From: Opitutaceae bacterium
GTDB taxonomy: Bacteria > Verrucomicrobiota > Verrucomicrobiia > Opitutales > Opitutaceae
Reading direction: 5' to 3'
Length of the DNA: 64,000 nucleotides
NCBI GenBank assembly: GCA_016794625.1
Contig: JAEUGY010000046.1
Location: forward strand, 1-64,000
The position numbers and the translations under genes are program-made. Under the pieces are notes generated by a model, which searched no databases, had not been told where the DNA came from, and saw nothing but the letters and a program-made list of their open reading frames with translations. How positions within the stretch are numbered: position 1 is the first letter of the stretch; each line of letters opens with the position of its first letter. Positions 25,852-34,971 of the stretch are shown one piece after another.

Positions 25852-26478
25852 CTAACGGAGCGCCGGTCGCAACACAGACCAGACCGTTTCGGCCACGCGC
25901 TCGTGTCCCTTGGCTGTGGGATGGATTCCGTCCGGCAGATTGAGTTCCGGCACGCCGCCCACACCCTCCAGCAGAAAGGGAATCAGGAGAGCGCCGGTCG
26001 ACCGGGCCAGATCGGGAAACAGGGCGGCGAATTCCTGTGCGTAGTTGCCCATGCTGGTGGGTAATTGCATGCCCGCTAAAATGATGCGTACTTGAGGGTA
26101 GCGGGCGCGCACCTTGTCGATGATGGCTTGGAGATTGGCTTTGGTGGTGGCGACAGGCAGTCCGCGCAGGCCGTCATTGGCCCCTAGCTCGAGGATGAAG
26201 ACGTCGATTTTTTGCCGCAGCAGCCAGTCGATGCGACGCAGCCCGCCTGCGGAGGTGTCGCCGCTCAGTCCGGCGTTGACGACCCGGTAAGGCAGACCGG
26301 CGGCGTCGATTTTCTTTTGCAGCAGCCCGGGATAGGCCTGCTCCGTATGATCATCCAGGCCATAGCCGGCCGTGAGGCTGTCGCCAAAAACCAGCACGGT
26401 ACGACGCGCATCCGCGGCCCCGACGGCCGAGGCGAGCAGGGTGGCCAAGCTAAAGAAAAGGCTGAAAAGGAGTTTCAT
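25852..26478 (-). CDS. tesA: SGNH arylesterase / acyl-CoA thioesterase (TesA-like)
   Basis: A 208-residue exported hydrolase. A signal peptide (MKLLFSLFFSLATLLASAVGAA) precedes all four SGNH blocks: GDSLTAGYGL (nucleophile serine), GLSGDTSAGG (glycine), GANDGLRG (asparagine) and DGIHP (aspartate and histidine). It should hydrolyse short acyl esters or thioesters in the periplasm. It is divergent from ybbA-ybbP, a pairing conserved in many bacteria (tesA with ybbAP), which supports the call. The gap between the starts is only 44 bases. Confidence 0.92.
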   Translation of the reverse strand: MKLLFSLFFSLATLLASAVGAADARRTVLVFGDSLTAGYGLDDHTEQAYPGLLQKKIDAAGLPYRVVNAGLSGDTSAGGLRRIDWLLRQKIDVFILELGANDGLRGLPVATTKANLQAIIDKVRARYPQVRIILAGMQLPTSMGNYAQEFAALFPDLARSTGALLIPFLLEGVGGVPELNLPDGIHPTAKGHERVAETVWSVLRPALR

Positions 26479-26522
26479 CGGTTGCAGAAACGCCGGCGCC
26501 GGGTTTGGTCGCGTTTCCCTTC

Positions 26523-27209
26523 ATGAGTGTTCAATCCATGCTGAAAGTCGAGCGGCTGACCAAAACGTACCCTTCTGCGGGAGGCGCCCTGACAGTCCTG
26601 CGGGAGGTGAGCTTCGACCTCGAGCCGGGCGCGAGCCTGGCGATCGTCGGCCCGAGCGGAAGTGGAAAGACCACGTTGCTGGGCCTGTGCGCCGGGTTGG
26701 ACCGCCCGACCTCGGGGCAGGTGGCGCTGGCGGGGGAGACCATCGGTGACATGGACGAGGACGAACGGGCGCGCGTGCGCAACGATCACGTCGGTTTTGT
26801 GTTTCAGAATTTTCAGCTCATTCCCACGCTCACCGCGCTGGAGAACGTGCTCGTACCCTTGGAGTTGCGCGGCGAGGCGGGCCGCGAGGCGGAGGCTCAG
26901 GCCTTGCTCACTCGGGTGGGGCTGGGTGCGCGCAGCGACCACTATCCGATCCAGCTGTCCGGGGGCGAACAACAGCGCGTCGCCCTCGCCCGTGCCTTCA
27001 TCAACACCCCCAAGATCCTTTTTTGTGACGAACCGACGGGCAATCTGGATGGCGACACCGCCCATGCCATGACCGACCTGATCTTCGAGGTGAACCGGGA
27101 GCGGGGCGCCACGTTGGTCTTGGTGACGCATGACTTGGAGCTCGCGCGCAAATGCCAGCGCATCCTCCGCTTGCGCAGCGGAGCGGTGATCAGCGATGAA
27201 CGCACCTGA
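26523..27209 (+). CDS. ybbA: ABC transporter ATPase (YbbA-like)
   Basis: A 228-residue ATPase of the LolD/MacB type. Walker A GPSGSGKTT, Q-loop FVFQNFQLIPTLTALENV, signature LSGGEQQRVALARAF, Walker B ILFCDEPTGNLD and H-loop VTHD are all intact. It powers the large permease encoded directly downstream. The ATG at 26523 is preferred; a TTG-type start at 26505 would add six residues. Confidence 0.92.
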   Translation: MSVQSMLKVERLTKTYPSAGGALTVLREVSFDLEPGASLAIVGPSGSGKTTLLGLCAGLDRPTSGQVALAGETIGDMDEDERARVRNDHVGFVFQNFQLIPTLTALENVLVPLELRGEAGREAEAQALLTRVGLGARSDHYPIQLSGGEQQRVALARAFINTPKILFCDEPTGNLDGDTAHAMTDLIFEVNRERGATLVLVTHDLELARKCQRILRLRSGAVISDERT

Positions 27210-27256
27210 GTCATGGTGAATCCGCCTGTCCCTTTCCGCCGGCCCGGCCGCTCCTC

Positions 27257-29785
27257 ATGAGGTTCATCCTGAAAATGGCCTGGCGGGATTCGCGCGCCTC
27301 CCGGCGCCGGCTCGCCCTGTTCTCGCTTTCGATCGTACTCGGTGTGGCCGCATTGGTCGCGATCGGGTCCTTCAGCGCCAATCTGCAGCACGCCATCGAG
27401 GGTCAGGCCAAGGGTCTGCTCGGCGCCGATCTGGCGGTGCAGTCGCGCTCCGCCCTCACGCCGGAGGCGAAGGCCTTTTTGGAAAGCCTCGGCGGAGAGC
27501 GGGCGAACGAAGTGTCCTTTTCGTCGATGGTCGTGTTCACCGGCTCGGGCGGGCAGACCCGCCTGATCTCGCTGCGGGCGATGGAGGGGGGCTATCCGTT
27601 TTACGGCGAGTTTTTGACCGATCCGAAGGATGCCGCCGGTCGGTTGGCGCGAGGGGAGGCGGTGGCGGTGATCGAGGAGACGCTGATGAGCCAGTACCAG
27701 GTCAAACCGGGCGACTCGATCAAGCTCGGTTCCTCGCAGTTCACCGTGGTCGGTGCGCTCAAGACGATCCCTGGAGAATCGGCGGCCGTCGCGCTGCTGT
27801 CGCCCCGGGTCTTCATTCCGATGTCGCGCCTCGCGGAAACCGGGCTGCTCGGACCGGGCAGCCTCGTGCGCTACAAGACGTACTTCAAGTTCCCCCCGGA
27901 GCGCGACGTCGAGGCGCTGGTGCGCGACCTGCGCGGCCGGTTCCGCGAACTGCGGCTGGGCTTCGACACGGTCGAGGAGCGCAAACGTGAATTGGGTCAG
28001 GGGATACGCAATGTTTACGCCTTCCTCAGCCTGGTCGGCTTTGTCGCTCTCTTCCTCGGTGCGATCGGCGTGGCGAGCGCGATCCACGTCTACGTCCGGC
28101 AGAAGATCGGGACCGTGGCCGTGCTGCGCTGCCTCGGGGCGAGCGCCTGGCGGAGTTTTGCCGTCTACCTCGTGCAAGGCCTTGGCCTCGGCCTGTTCGG
28201 CGCGCTGCTCGGCGCGGCGGTGGGCGTGGCGGTGCAGCTCGCGCTGCCGTCGCTGGTGAAGGGCGTGCTGCCCTTCGATGTCGACTTTTTTGTCTCGTGG
28301 GCGGCCGTGGCGCGCGGGGTGGGCGCGGGATTGGTCATCTGCGTGCTGTTCACCCTGCTGCCCCTGCTGCCGATCCGGCGCGTGTCCCCGCTCGTCGCCA
28401 TCCGGTCCTCGTTCGCCGAGGCGGCGGATCGTCCCGATCCGCTGCGCTGGGTGGTGTACGCGGCGATCGTGGTGGCGGTGGCGGCCTTCGCCTGGTGGCA
28501 GACCCCGCGCTGGCAGATCGGCGTGGGATTTGTCGTGGCGCTGGGCGTGAGTTTTGGCGTGCTGGCGGGCATGGCCCGCGCGGTGGCGTGGATGGCCCGG
28601 CGCTTTTTCCCCCGGCGGGCCCCCTACGTGTGGCGCCAGGGAGTGGCCAACCTGCACCGGCCCAACAACCGCACGGTCTTGCTGCTGCTTGCCCTCGGGC
28701 TGGGCACGTTTCTGATCGTCACGCTCGCCCTCACGCGGGCGACGTTGCTCGCGCAGATCCAGGGCACGAGTGACGGCAACCGGCCCAACCTGCTCTTCTT
28801 TGACATTCAGGACGACCAGATCGGACCGCTCCGCGAGCTCCTGGCGAAGGAAGGGGCCCCGATTCAGGCCCAGGCGCCGATTGTGACCATGCGCATCAGC
28901 CGGTTGAAGGGCCGCACGGTCGAGCAGGTGTTGAAGGACGAGACCTCGAAGATCCCTTCGTGGACGTTGCGTCGTGAATACCGGTCGACCTACCGCGGCA
29001 CGGTCGCGGCGACGGAAAAGGTGGTCGAAGGGACCTTCGTGGGCTCGTTGACGCCGGGGACCGAGGTCACCCCGATTTCCATCGAGCGGGAACTGGCGAA
29101 GGACATGCAGCTCGCGCTGGGTGACACCGTGGAGTTTGATGTCCAGGGCGTGCCCATGCAGACCCGGGTGGCGAGTATCCGAGAAGTGGAGTGGCGCCGG
29201 CTGGAGCCGAATTTCTTCATTGTGTTTCCGGAAGGCGTGTTGGAATCCGCACCCAAGTTCTTTGTCGCCGCCACCCGCGTGGCCACGCCCGCCGACTCCG
29301 CCCGCGTGCAGCAGGCGGTGGTCGGGGCGATTCCCAATGTGTCGGCCATCGACCTTACCCTCATCCTCCAGACCCTCGATGGCATTTTTTCGAAGGTGCA
29401 GTTTGTCGTGCAGTTCATGGCTCTCTTCACCGTGGCCACCGGCGTGATTGTGCTCGCGGGTGCGATCCTGAGCGGACGCTACCAGCGGCTGAGGGAAACG
29501 GTGCTGCTGCGCACGCTCGGCGCGACCCGCCGGCAGCTGTTGCAGATCCAGATGGTCGAGTATGCCATCCTCGGTGTGCTGGCCTCCGTGGTGGGCTGCG
29601 GACTGGCGCTCGCGGCCAGCGAGGCGATGGCACGCTTCGTCTTCGAAACGAAGGGGGGCTTTGCGCCCGCCATCCTGGCAGGCGCGGTGATCTCCGTCGT
29701 GTCGGTCACCTTGGTCACCGGCCTGCTGAGCAACCGCGGCGTCGCCACCCACCCGCCGCTCGAAGTCTTGCGGCAGGAAACGTAG
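27257..29785 (+). CDS. ybbP: FtsX-family ABC permease (YbbP-like)
   Basis: An 842-residue permease with a duplicated FtsX/MacB-type architecture and about ten helices. The N-terminus reads MRFILKMAWRDSRASRRRLALFSLSIVLGVAALVAIGSF, the YbbP signature. Two large periplasmic domains alternate with helix blocks such as LVGFVALFLGAIGVASAIHVYVRQKIGTVAVLRCLGAS and LRETVLLRTLGATRRQLLQIQMVEYAILGVLASVVG. It partners the upstream ATPase; the substrate is uncertain (lipid- or lipoprotein-linked extraction by analogy). The opposite strand carries a very long open frame that I treat as a GC-bias shadow. Confidence 0.92.
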   Translation: MRFILKMAWRDSRASRRRLALFSLSIVLGVAALVAIGSFSANLQHAIEGQAKGLLGADLAVQSRSALTPEAKAFLESLGGERANEVSFSSMVVFTGSGGQTRLISLRAMEGGYPFYGEFLTDPKDAAGRLARGEAVAVIEETLMSQYQVKPGDSIKLGSSQFTVVGALKTIPGESAAVALLSPRVFIPMSRLAETGLLGPGSLVRYKTYFKFPPERDVEALVRDLRGRFRELRLGFDTVEERKRELGQGIRNVYAFLSLVGFVALFLGAIGVASAIHVYVRQKIGTVAVLRCLGASAWRSFAVYLVQGLGLGLFGALLGAAVGVAVQLALPSLVKGVLPFDVDFFVSWAAVARGVGAGLVICVLFTLLPLLPIRRVSPLVAIRSSFAEAADRPDPLRWVVYAAIVVAVAAFAWWQTPRWQIGVGFVVALGVSFGVLAGMARAVAWMARRFFPRRAPYVWRQGVANLHRPNNRTVLLLLALGLGTFLIVTLALTRATLLAQIQGTSDGNRPNLLFFDIQDDQIGPLRELLAKEGAPIQAQAPIVTMRISRLKGRTVEQVLKDETSKIPSWTLRREYRSTYRGTVAATEKVVEGTFVGSLTPGTEVTPISIERELAKDMQLALGDTVEFDVQGVPMQTRVASIREVEWRRLEPNFFIVFPEGVLESAPKFFVAATRVATPADSARVQQAVVGAIPNVSAIDLTLILQTLDGIFSKVQFVVQFMALFTVATGVIVLAGAILSGRYQRLRETVLLRTLGATRRQLLQIQMVEYAILGVLASVVGCGLALAASEAMARFVFETKGGFAPAILAGAVISVVSVTLVTGLLSNRGVATHPPLEVLRQET

Positions 29786-29877
29786 GGACGGGAACGTCGG
29801 GCCGGCCGGGGCGGAGACGCGGGCCGCGTGCAAAGAACTGGCCTCCGCCCGGGGGATGCGCTTCGCTTGATCCTTCC

Positions 29878-30348
29878 ATGCGTCACGTCGTCACCTTCCA
29901 CTACACGCTTCGCGATCCCCAGGGCCGCCTGATCGACACCTCCACCGGCGGCGAGCCGGTGAATTTTCTGGAAGGGGCGGGCCAGGTCATTGACGGCTTG
30001 GAGACGCAGCTCAAAGGCGTGCCGGCAGGGACGAAGACGCGGTTGCAGGTGCCGGCTGCGCAGGCCTATGGCGAGCGCGATCCCGAGCAGGTACAGAAAG
30101 TTTTGCGTGCGCTGCTGCCGGTGGAAGGCGAACTCAAGCCGGGCGATCAATTTCGCGCCGGCGACGATCACTTTGCTCCTGTTGTGACCGTGGTGGCGGT
30201 GGAGGGTGACTCGGTGATGCTCGATGCCAACCACCCGCTCGCCGGCGTGGATCTGACGTTCGATGTGGAGATCGTGGCCACCCGGCCCGCCAGTCCGGAA
30301 GAGCTGGCGCATGGACACGTGCACGGCCCCGGCGGCGCCTGCCATTGA
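29878..30348 (+). CDS. SlyD-like FKBP peptidyl-prolyl isomerase
   Basis: A 156-residue cytoplasmic FKBP with an insert-in-flap layout: VTFHYTLRDPQGRLIDTSTGGEPVNFLEGAGQVIDGLE opens the FKBP half, YGERDPEQVQKVLRALLPVEGELKPGDQF begins the flap insert, and NHPLAGVDLTFDVEIV closes the domain. The C-terminus ends HGHVHGPGGACH, a short metal-binding tail like that of SlyD. It is a prolyl isomerase and chaperone, perhaps aiding metalloenzyme maturation. No signal peptide is present, unlike the FKBP at 827. Confidence 0.9.
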   Translation: MRHVVTFHYTLRDPQGRLIDTSTGGEPVNFLEGAGQVIDGLETQLKGVPAGTKTRLQVPAAQAYGERDPEQVQKVLRALLPVEGELKPGDQFRAGDDHFAPVVTVVAVEGDSVMLDANHPLAGVDLTFDVEIVATRPASPEELAHGHVHGPGGACH

Positions 30349-31200
30349 GCGGCCAGGAGGAGGAGCCCTTGCCGTTGTAGGCGGGGTCGCCGACCCCGCA
30401 GGAATTAGCTTTTGAAAGCGTCAGGCCGAAGCGGCTCGGCTGTAGGGCCGGCCCTTGCGGCCGTGCCTCGGATCGGCAGGGGGTTCACGCGAAGGCGCGA
30501 AGCCGCGAAACGAGGTCCGGGGGCTCCGGCTTCGTGTTGGCAATTCTCGGCGAAGACAAAGACCAGCCAACAAGGCGCCTCCGCCCCCAGACCTCGTTTC
30601 GCTCCGCCAAAGGTCGGCAGTGCGGCCCCTGTAACCGTCGGAGGCGGTTGTGGATCTAGCGTTGCCGTGACCGGCAACGACGTTCGGTCCCTGCACGGTC
30701 GCTCTACAAAGTTACCCCTCGTTCTTGCGAGTGCAGTCTGTGCCTTGAGAAAGGATGAGATGGAGACCACTCCAGTGAAGGGTGGATCGATGGAGGGCGT
30801 CGCTCCGTCGACGCCGGTTGCGCGTCGCGTTCACCCAGAGCGTTCGGGCGCGGTGGTACGACGTTCGTCCCCCGGCGTCGACGGAGCGACGCCCTCCATC
30901 GGAAGCGAGGGGGGCGATCTATGGTTCCGACTAAAGCACTGCTCGCTTCACGGGTTGACGCTGAAGCGTCGCCGGCCCTGTGGAGACGAGCCTCGCCACA
31001 CCGCATCGGACGACGAAGGCGGGGCCGGGGGCCCGGCGCGGCCTCAGCGAGGCCGCCTACAGCGGGGGGGCGTGCGGGTGGAAGCGGGCCCTTTTGTCGC
31101 TTAATAGGCTGATTTGTAGATGGTAATGAATTTCCTGGGGGAGCCGGATGGTTTCGTCATCGCCGAACGGTGCAAGGTGGTCGTGAATAAGTGTTTCACC
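30349..31200. repeat. Nested palindromic repeat region
   Basis: No credible gene across 850 bases. An outer pair of inverted ends CCGTTGTAGGCGG (30372-30384) and its near-complement (31053-31065, one mismatch) bounds the region. Inside, a second pair, 19 bp with two mismatches, lies at 30506-30524 and 30583-30601, and a third, perfect over 29 bp, at 30788-30816 and 30873-30901. The latter has a 56-base loop and belongs to the same family as 60822-60930. This looks like elements inserted within elements. Confidence 0.65.
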
Positions 31201-31944
31201 ATGAATGTACTCGGAATCGATATTGGCGGCTCGGCGCTCAAAGGAGCTCCGGTGGACACGGCGACAGGCAAGTTGTTGGGAGAGCGTTTCCGGGTGCCGA
31301 CCGAGACGGTCTATACGCCGGCGCGCGTGGCCAAGGCGGCGCTGGAGATTGTGCGCCATTTTGACTGGAAGGGCCCGGTGGGCATTGGATTTCCGGGAGT
31401 GGTGCAGGGCCCGCTCATCCTGTCCTCGGCGAATCTGCACAAAGGATTCATCGGCTGTGATGGCGAGGCGCTTTTTCGCAAGGCGCTGCGGCTTCCGGTG
31501 TCCCTGATCAATGATGCCGATGCCGCCGGGCTGGCGGAGGTGGCGTTCGGGGCCGGGCGCCGCAAGTCCGGAACCGTGCTCATGCTGACGTTTGGCACGG
31601 GCGTGGGCAGCGCGCTGTTCGTCGACGGCCGGCTGTATCCGAACAGTGAATTGGGCCATGTTCCGATCCACGGGGATTCGGCGGAAAAGCGGATCTCCGC
31701 CGCGGCGAAGGAGCGCAAGGGGCTTTCCTACAAGAAGTGGGCCCATCGCGTGAGCGATTACCTGAACATTCTGGAGACGATTCTGAACCCGGGTCTGATC
31801 ATCGTGGGCGGAGGCATCAGCCATGATCACGCGAAGTGGTTCCATCACTTGAAGGTGAAGACCCCGCTCGTGCCGGCGCGCTTTTTCAATGAGGCGGGCA
31901 TCGTGGGCGCGGCGCTGCAGGCGGCCGGGCGCCTGGCCAAGTAG
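31201..31944 (+). CDS. ppgK: Polyphosphate glucokinase (ROK family)
   Basis: A 247-residue sugar kinase. The phosphate-1 motif [15 protein letters not shown] opens the protein. The ROK signature GFPGVV…GPL, the catalytic [27 protein letters not shown], and the [11 protein letters not shown] block (divergent zinc loop) follow, with IVGGGIS near the end. Length and motif set match PpgK, which phosphorylates glucose with polyphosphate (and ATP). The ATG at 31201 follows the family start; an upstream ATG at 31120 adds a non-conserved leader. It appears to be co-transcribed with the oxidoreductase gene nine bases downstream. Confidence 0.88.
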   Translation: MNVLGIDIGGSALKGAPVDTATGKLLGERFRVPTETVYTPARVAKAALEIVRHFDWKGPVGIGFPGVVQGPLILSSANLHKGFIGCDGEALFRKALRLPVSLINDADAAGLAEVAFGAGRRKSGTVLMLTFGTGVGSALFVDGRLYPNSELGHVPIHGDSAEKRISAAAKERKGLSYKKWAHRVSDYLNILETILNPGLIIVGGGISHDHAKWFHHLKVKTPLVPARFFNEAGIVGAALQAAGRLAK

Positions 31945-31953
31945 ACGCGATCC

Positions 31954-32964
31954 ATGCCCGCACCCCTGCTGATCGTGGGCCAGGGTGTGGCCGGCACGCT
32001 GCTGGCCTGGGAGTGCGAGCGTGCAGGCATCGAATTCGAAATCGCGGACGCCGGCCACGCCGGCGCCGCCTCGCGGGTCGGCGCGGGCATCATCAATCCC
32101 ATCACCGGCCAGCGCATCGTGAAGAGCTGGCGGGTGGATGAACTGATCGGACCCGCGGAGGCCACGTATCGAAAGCTCGAGGACGCACTCGGGGTTGCCG
32201 TGCTGCGGCGCATGCGCGTCCGGCGGCATTTCCGCAGCGCCGAGGAACGGTTGGTGTTTGCCGCCAAGACGCGACGCGGCGAGCTGGCTCCGTTTGTCCG
32301 CAGTGAGGACGCCGGTGGGACAACCACCGGGGCGGAGGCAGGGGAGGGCTTCTGGGTGGAGCCGGCGTTTCACGTGGATCTGCCGGCGCTGATTGCCGCG
32401 GCCCGGAGACGGTGGCGGACGCAGGGACGCCTGACGGAGCGCACCGTGGTGCTGGCGGAGGAACGGGCGCGACGCGACGTCGTGGTGCTGTGCACCGGAG
32501 CGGCCGCGGGGTCCCTTGGCGGGGTGACGTTTGACCGGGTGAAAGGCGAGGCGTTGCGCGTGGTGCCGGAAAGGCCGTGCGCCGAACCGGATGTCATCCA
32601 CAATGACGGACACTGGCTGCTGCCGCTCGCGGATGGCGACGCGATGGTCGGCGCGAGCTATGATCGCACGGCGACCACCCTCGAGCCCTCGGCCCCGACC
32701 CGCGCGCTGCTCGAGACCAGCGCCACCCGGTTGCTGGGAGGTGGAGGTTTCAAGGTCAGGGAAGCGCTGGCGGGCTGGCGGGTGAGCGTGCGCGACCTCC
32801 GGCCCGCCACCGGACGCGTGGCGGGCGATCCCCAGGTGGGCTTCATCAACGGTCTCGGGTCCAAGGGCGCGCTCTACGCGCCGTGGCTGGCGCGGCAGTG
32901 GATCAACCACCTGACCGAGCGCGTGCCGTTCGACCCCGGGGTCGACGCGGCCCGATTGCGGTGA
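31954..32964 (+). CDS. FAD-dependent oxidoreductase (DAO-type)
   Basis: A 336-residue flavoprotein. The FAD-binding Rossmann motif LLIVGQGVAGTLLAWECERAGI is at the N-terminus. ASRVGAGIINPITGQRIV follows as in DAO/glycine-oxidase-like enzymes, and a C-terminal GWRVSVRDLRPATGRVAGDPQVGFINGLGSKGALYAPWLA holds the second FAD-contacting glycine-rich loop. The substrate amine or hydroxy acid cannot be assigned. The start overlaps no other gene; it sits nine bases after ppgK. Confidence 0.82.
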   Translation: MPAPLLIVGQGVAGTLLAWECERAGIEFEIADAGHAGAASRVGAGIINPITGQRIVKSWRVDELIGPAEATYRKLEDALGVAVLRRMRVRRHFRSAEERLVFAAKTRRGELAPFVRSEDAGGTTTGAEAGEGFWVEPAFHVDLPALIAAARRRWRTQGRLTERTVVLAEERARRDVVVLCTGAAAGSLGGVTFDRVKGEALRVVPERPCAEPDVIHNDGHWLLPLADGDAMVGASYDRTATTLEPSAPTRALLETSATRLLGGGGFKVREALAGWRVSVRDLRPATGRVAGDPQVGFINGLGSKGALYAPWLARQWINHLTERVPFDPGVDAARLR

Positions 32965-33235
32965 GCGGAAGGGAACGGAGGGAGGGGAACGCGAGGGGAA
33001 CGCCGAACGTTGAACGCGGAATTCTTAACGCTGAAGTGTTCGGACCGCGAACCTGCCAGACGGCGCCGAGGGAGTGGCGCCCTCCAAGGGGGGCGCCGGG
33101 GGGGGGGGGACGCGTCCGAATTCGTACTTCGCTCTTTGCACTTCGCCCTTCACCGCTCCGCGGTGCAGGCGTGGCCGCGAGGGCCAGCCCTTCGACAGGC
33201 TCAGGACTTGGCAGCCCTACAATCGGAAGGTCCTT
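32965..33235. repeat. Repeat-rich intergenic gap
   Basis: The 5' part (about 33002-33043) reads as a degenerate phrase GAACGTTGAACGC…TTAACGCTGAAG that recurs at 57748-57795. An island CTTCGCTCTTTGCACTTCGCCCTTC follows at about 33128. At 33187-33206 lies CCCTTCGACAGGCTCAGGA, a compact palindromic intergenic motif of a kind common in environmental bacterial genomes. No gene is supported. Confidence 0.5.
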
Positions 33236-34609
33236 TTATTGATACAGCCAGTGGCGCTTGCTGAGGGTCTGGTAGGCCTTGTTGCGGGTTTCCCACAGGC
33301 GGATCCAGGCGTCGACATCGGTGCGGGCGCCCTTGGTGGTCAGCTCCGCGAAGAATTCGCTCGAACCCATGTGGCGGAGAAAGCCCTGTTGGATCCCCTT
33401 GGGGGCGGCGGCGTAGGGATTGACGGGCTCCAGCTTGCAGCCCAGCCGCATGAGGTGGAAGCTCAGCTCCGTCGGGCGCCAGTCGTCCCAGTCCGTCACC
33501 TCGACATAGAGCCCCGTCGCCGGCTCGCCTTTCGTATTCGGAGAGCTGACACGCCGGAATGCGATGCCCGGCAGGGAGAGGGCGCGCAGCTCCTTTTCGA
33601 TCACTTCGCTCTTGATCTTGAGATGGAGCAGGCCCCGGAACGGGTAACGTTCGCCCACGCCGTGACGGAAACCGCCGAGGTAGGTGCCCAGGCCGGTCAT
33701 GGGGTAGCCCATGACCGCGGCGAAATCGGGGATCATGGGCGAGGTCGGCACCCAGCGCAGCCCCGTTTCCGGCCAGCGCATGGACCGGCGCCAGCCGCGC
33801 ATCGGCACAATCGTCAGCTTGCCCTTGCCCCAGATTTCCTTGCTCACCGCCATGACTCCGGGCGCCTGCGCGGCCATGTGCGCCAGTTCGCCGATGGTGA
33901 GGCCGTGCACATAGGGCAGGCGGAACGCCCCGACGTAACTGACCCATTGGGCGTCGAGGGGAGGGCCGTCGACCTTGAGGCCCCCGAGCGGGTTGGGTCG
34001 GTCCAGCACCACCACTTCGACGCCGGCCTCGAAGCATGCCTCCATGGCGTAGCGCATGCAGCTCACATACGTGTAGCTGCGCGTCCCGATGTCCTGCAAA
34101 TCGATGACCAGCGCCTGCAGTCCCTTCAACATCGCCTTGGTCGGTTTGCGGTACTTGCCGTAGAGCGAGTAGACCGGCAGGCCGGTGCGCTGATCCAAAC
34201 GATCCGGAATCTGGATCTCCGCGGCTTCGTTGCCGTAGATCCCGTGTTCCGGTCCGAACAAGGCGACCAGCTTCACCTTGGGTGATCGTCGCAGCACATC
34301 GATCGTGCTGATTCCGTTGCGGTTGACCCCGGCGGGATGGGTCAGGAGGCCGATCCGTTTGCCGGCGATGGCGGCAAAGCCCTGCGACTCCAGCACGTCG
34401 ATGCCGAGCATGACCGCGGGTGGGCCGCGTTCCGGCGGGTTGGTCGGCGCCACCGCGACCGGCGGAGGCGGTTCGGACACCGCGGGCGGCGGGGTGGGCG
34501 CCGGCTTTGGTTTTGGCGGGGTGGAACACCCGAAACCGCATGCGACGACCAGCAGCGCCGCGAAACCGATGCAGGAAACCAGGGAGAACGGTCGAATGGG
34601 GCCGGGCAT
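33236..34609 (-). CDS. namZ: NamZ-type exo-beta-N-acetylmuramidase (DUF1343) lipoprotein
   Basis: A 457-residue exported protein. A lipobox-like signal (ALLVVACGFGC) precedes a Pro-rich linker to about residue 65. The catalytic domain shows DUF1343 hallmarks: MLGIDVLESQGFAAIAGKRIGLLTHPAGVNRNG, LVALFGPEHGIYGNEAAE, DIQDIGTRSYTYVSCM and VVVLDRPNPLGG. NamZ family enzymes release N-acetylmuramic acid from peptidoglycan, so a role in wall turnover is likely. Compared with the usual family it carries a lipid anchor. The ATG at 34609 starts the signal; an in-frame extension to 35173 overlaps the neighbour and is rejected. Confidence 0.88.
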   Translation of the reverse strand: MPGPIRPFSLVSCIGFAALLVVACGFGCSTPPKPKPAPTPPPAVSEPPPPVAVAPTNPPERGPPAVMLGIDVLESQGFAAIAGKRIGLLTHPAGVNRNGISTIDVLRRSPKVKLVALFGPEHGIYGNEAAEIQIPDRLDQRTGLPVYSLYGKYRKPTKAMLKGLQALVIDLQDIGTRSYTYVSCMRYAMEACFEAGVEVVVLDRPNPLGGLKVDGPPLDAQWVSYVGAFRLPYVHGLTIGELAHMAAQAPGVMAVSKEIWGKGKLTIVPMRGWRRSMRWPETGLRWVPTSPMIPDFAAVMGYPMTGLGTYLGGFRHGVGERYPFRGLLHLKIKSEVIEKELRALSLPGIAFRRVSSPNTKGEPATGLYVEVTDWDDWRPTELSFHLMRLGCKLEPVNPYAAAPKGIQQGFLRHMGSSEFFAELTTKGARTDVDAWIRLWETRNKAYQTLSKRHWLYQ

Positions 34610-34716
34610 TCGGGCGTCACCATTGCGAGCCGCCGGGGCGGGGTCCAGACGGAATGCGAGACGCTGGTTCCGGCTTCGACGCGTCGCCCCGGGGAGGGGG
34701 CGACACGTCGGGAGGA

Positions 34717-34959
34717 TCAGGATGCGGCGACCCAGGCGAACCGCGGCTGGAGCATTCCGTTGACCCGCACCTGCTCGATGAACATCGGCTGCGGACGCAC
34801 CCAGAGCGCGGTGGTGTCGCCGTAAAGCGCCTGGTAGAGCACGAGCACTTCCAGGGTTTCGCTGTGACGCACCAGGCCGACCACGCGGTACTCGTTTCCC
34901 TTGTAGTGACGGTAGCGGCCCGGACGCGGTTCGGCGGGCAGCGGAGGCAGTGTACTCAT
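34717..34959 (-). CDS. DUF1653 protein
   Basis: An 80-residue protein. RPGRYRHYKGNEYRVVGLVRHSETLEVLVLYQALYGDTTALWVRPQPMFIEQV is the whole conserved DUF1653 domain, a small SH3-like beta fold. Function is unknown. It lies between NamZ and the fucose-isomerase-like gene, 12 bases after the latter's stop on the same strand. Confidence 0.92.
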   Translation of the reverse strand: MSTLPPLPAEPRPGRYRHYKGNEYRVVGLVRHSETLEVLVLYQALYGDTTALWVRPQPMFIEQVRVNGMLQPRFAWVAAS

Positions 34960-34971
34960 CGCCCGTTGCGC

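Noticed and set aside
26942..29833. A 963-codon open frame antisense to ybbP
   Set aside because: Continuous in high-GC DNA opposite a well-supported permease; composition is Arg/His/Gln/Asp-rich with no domain, so it is a shadow.
30412..31104. A 230-codon open frame in the repeat region
   Set aside because: It is built from palindromic repeat units and has no signal, domain or start context.
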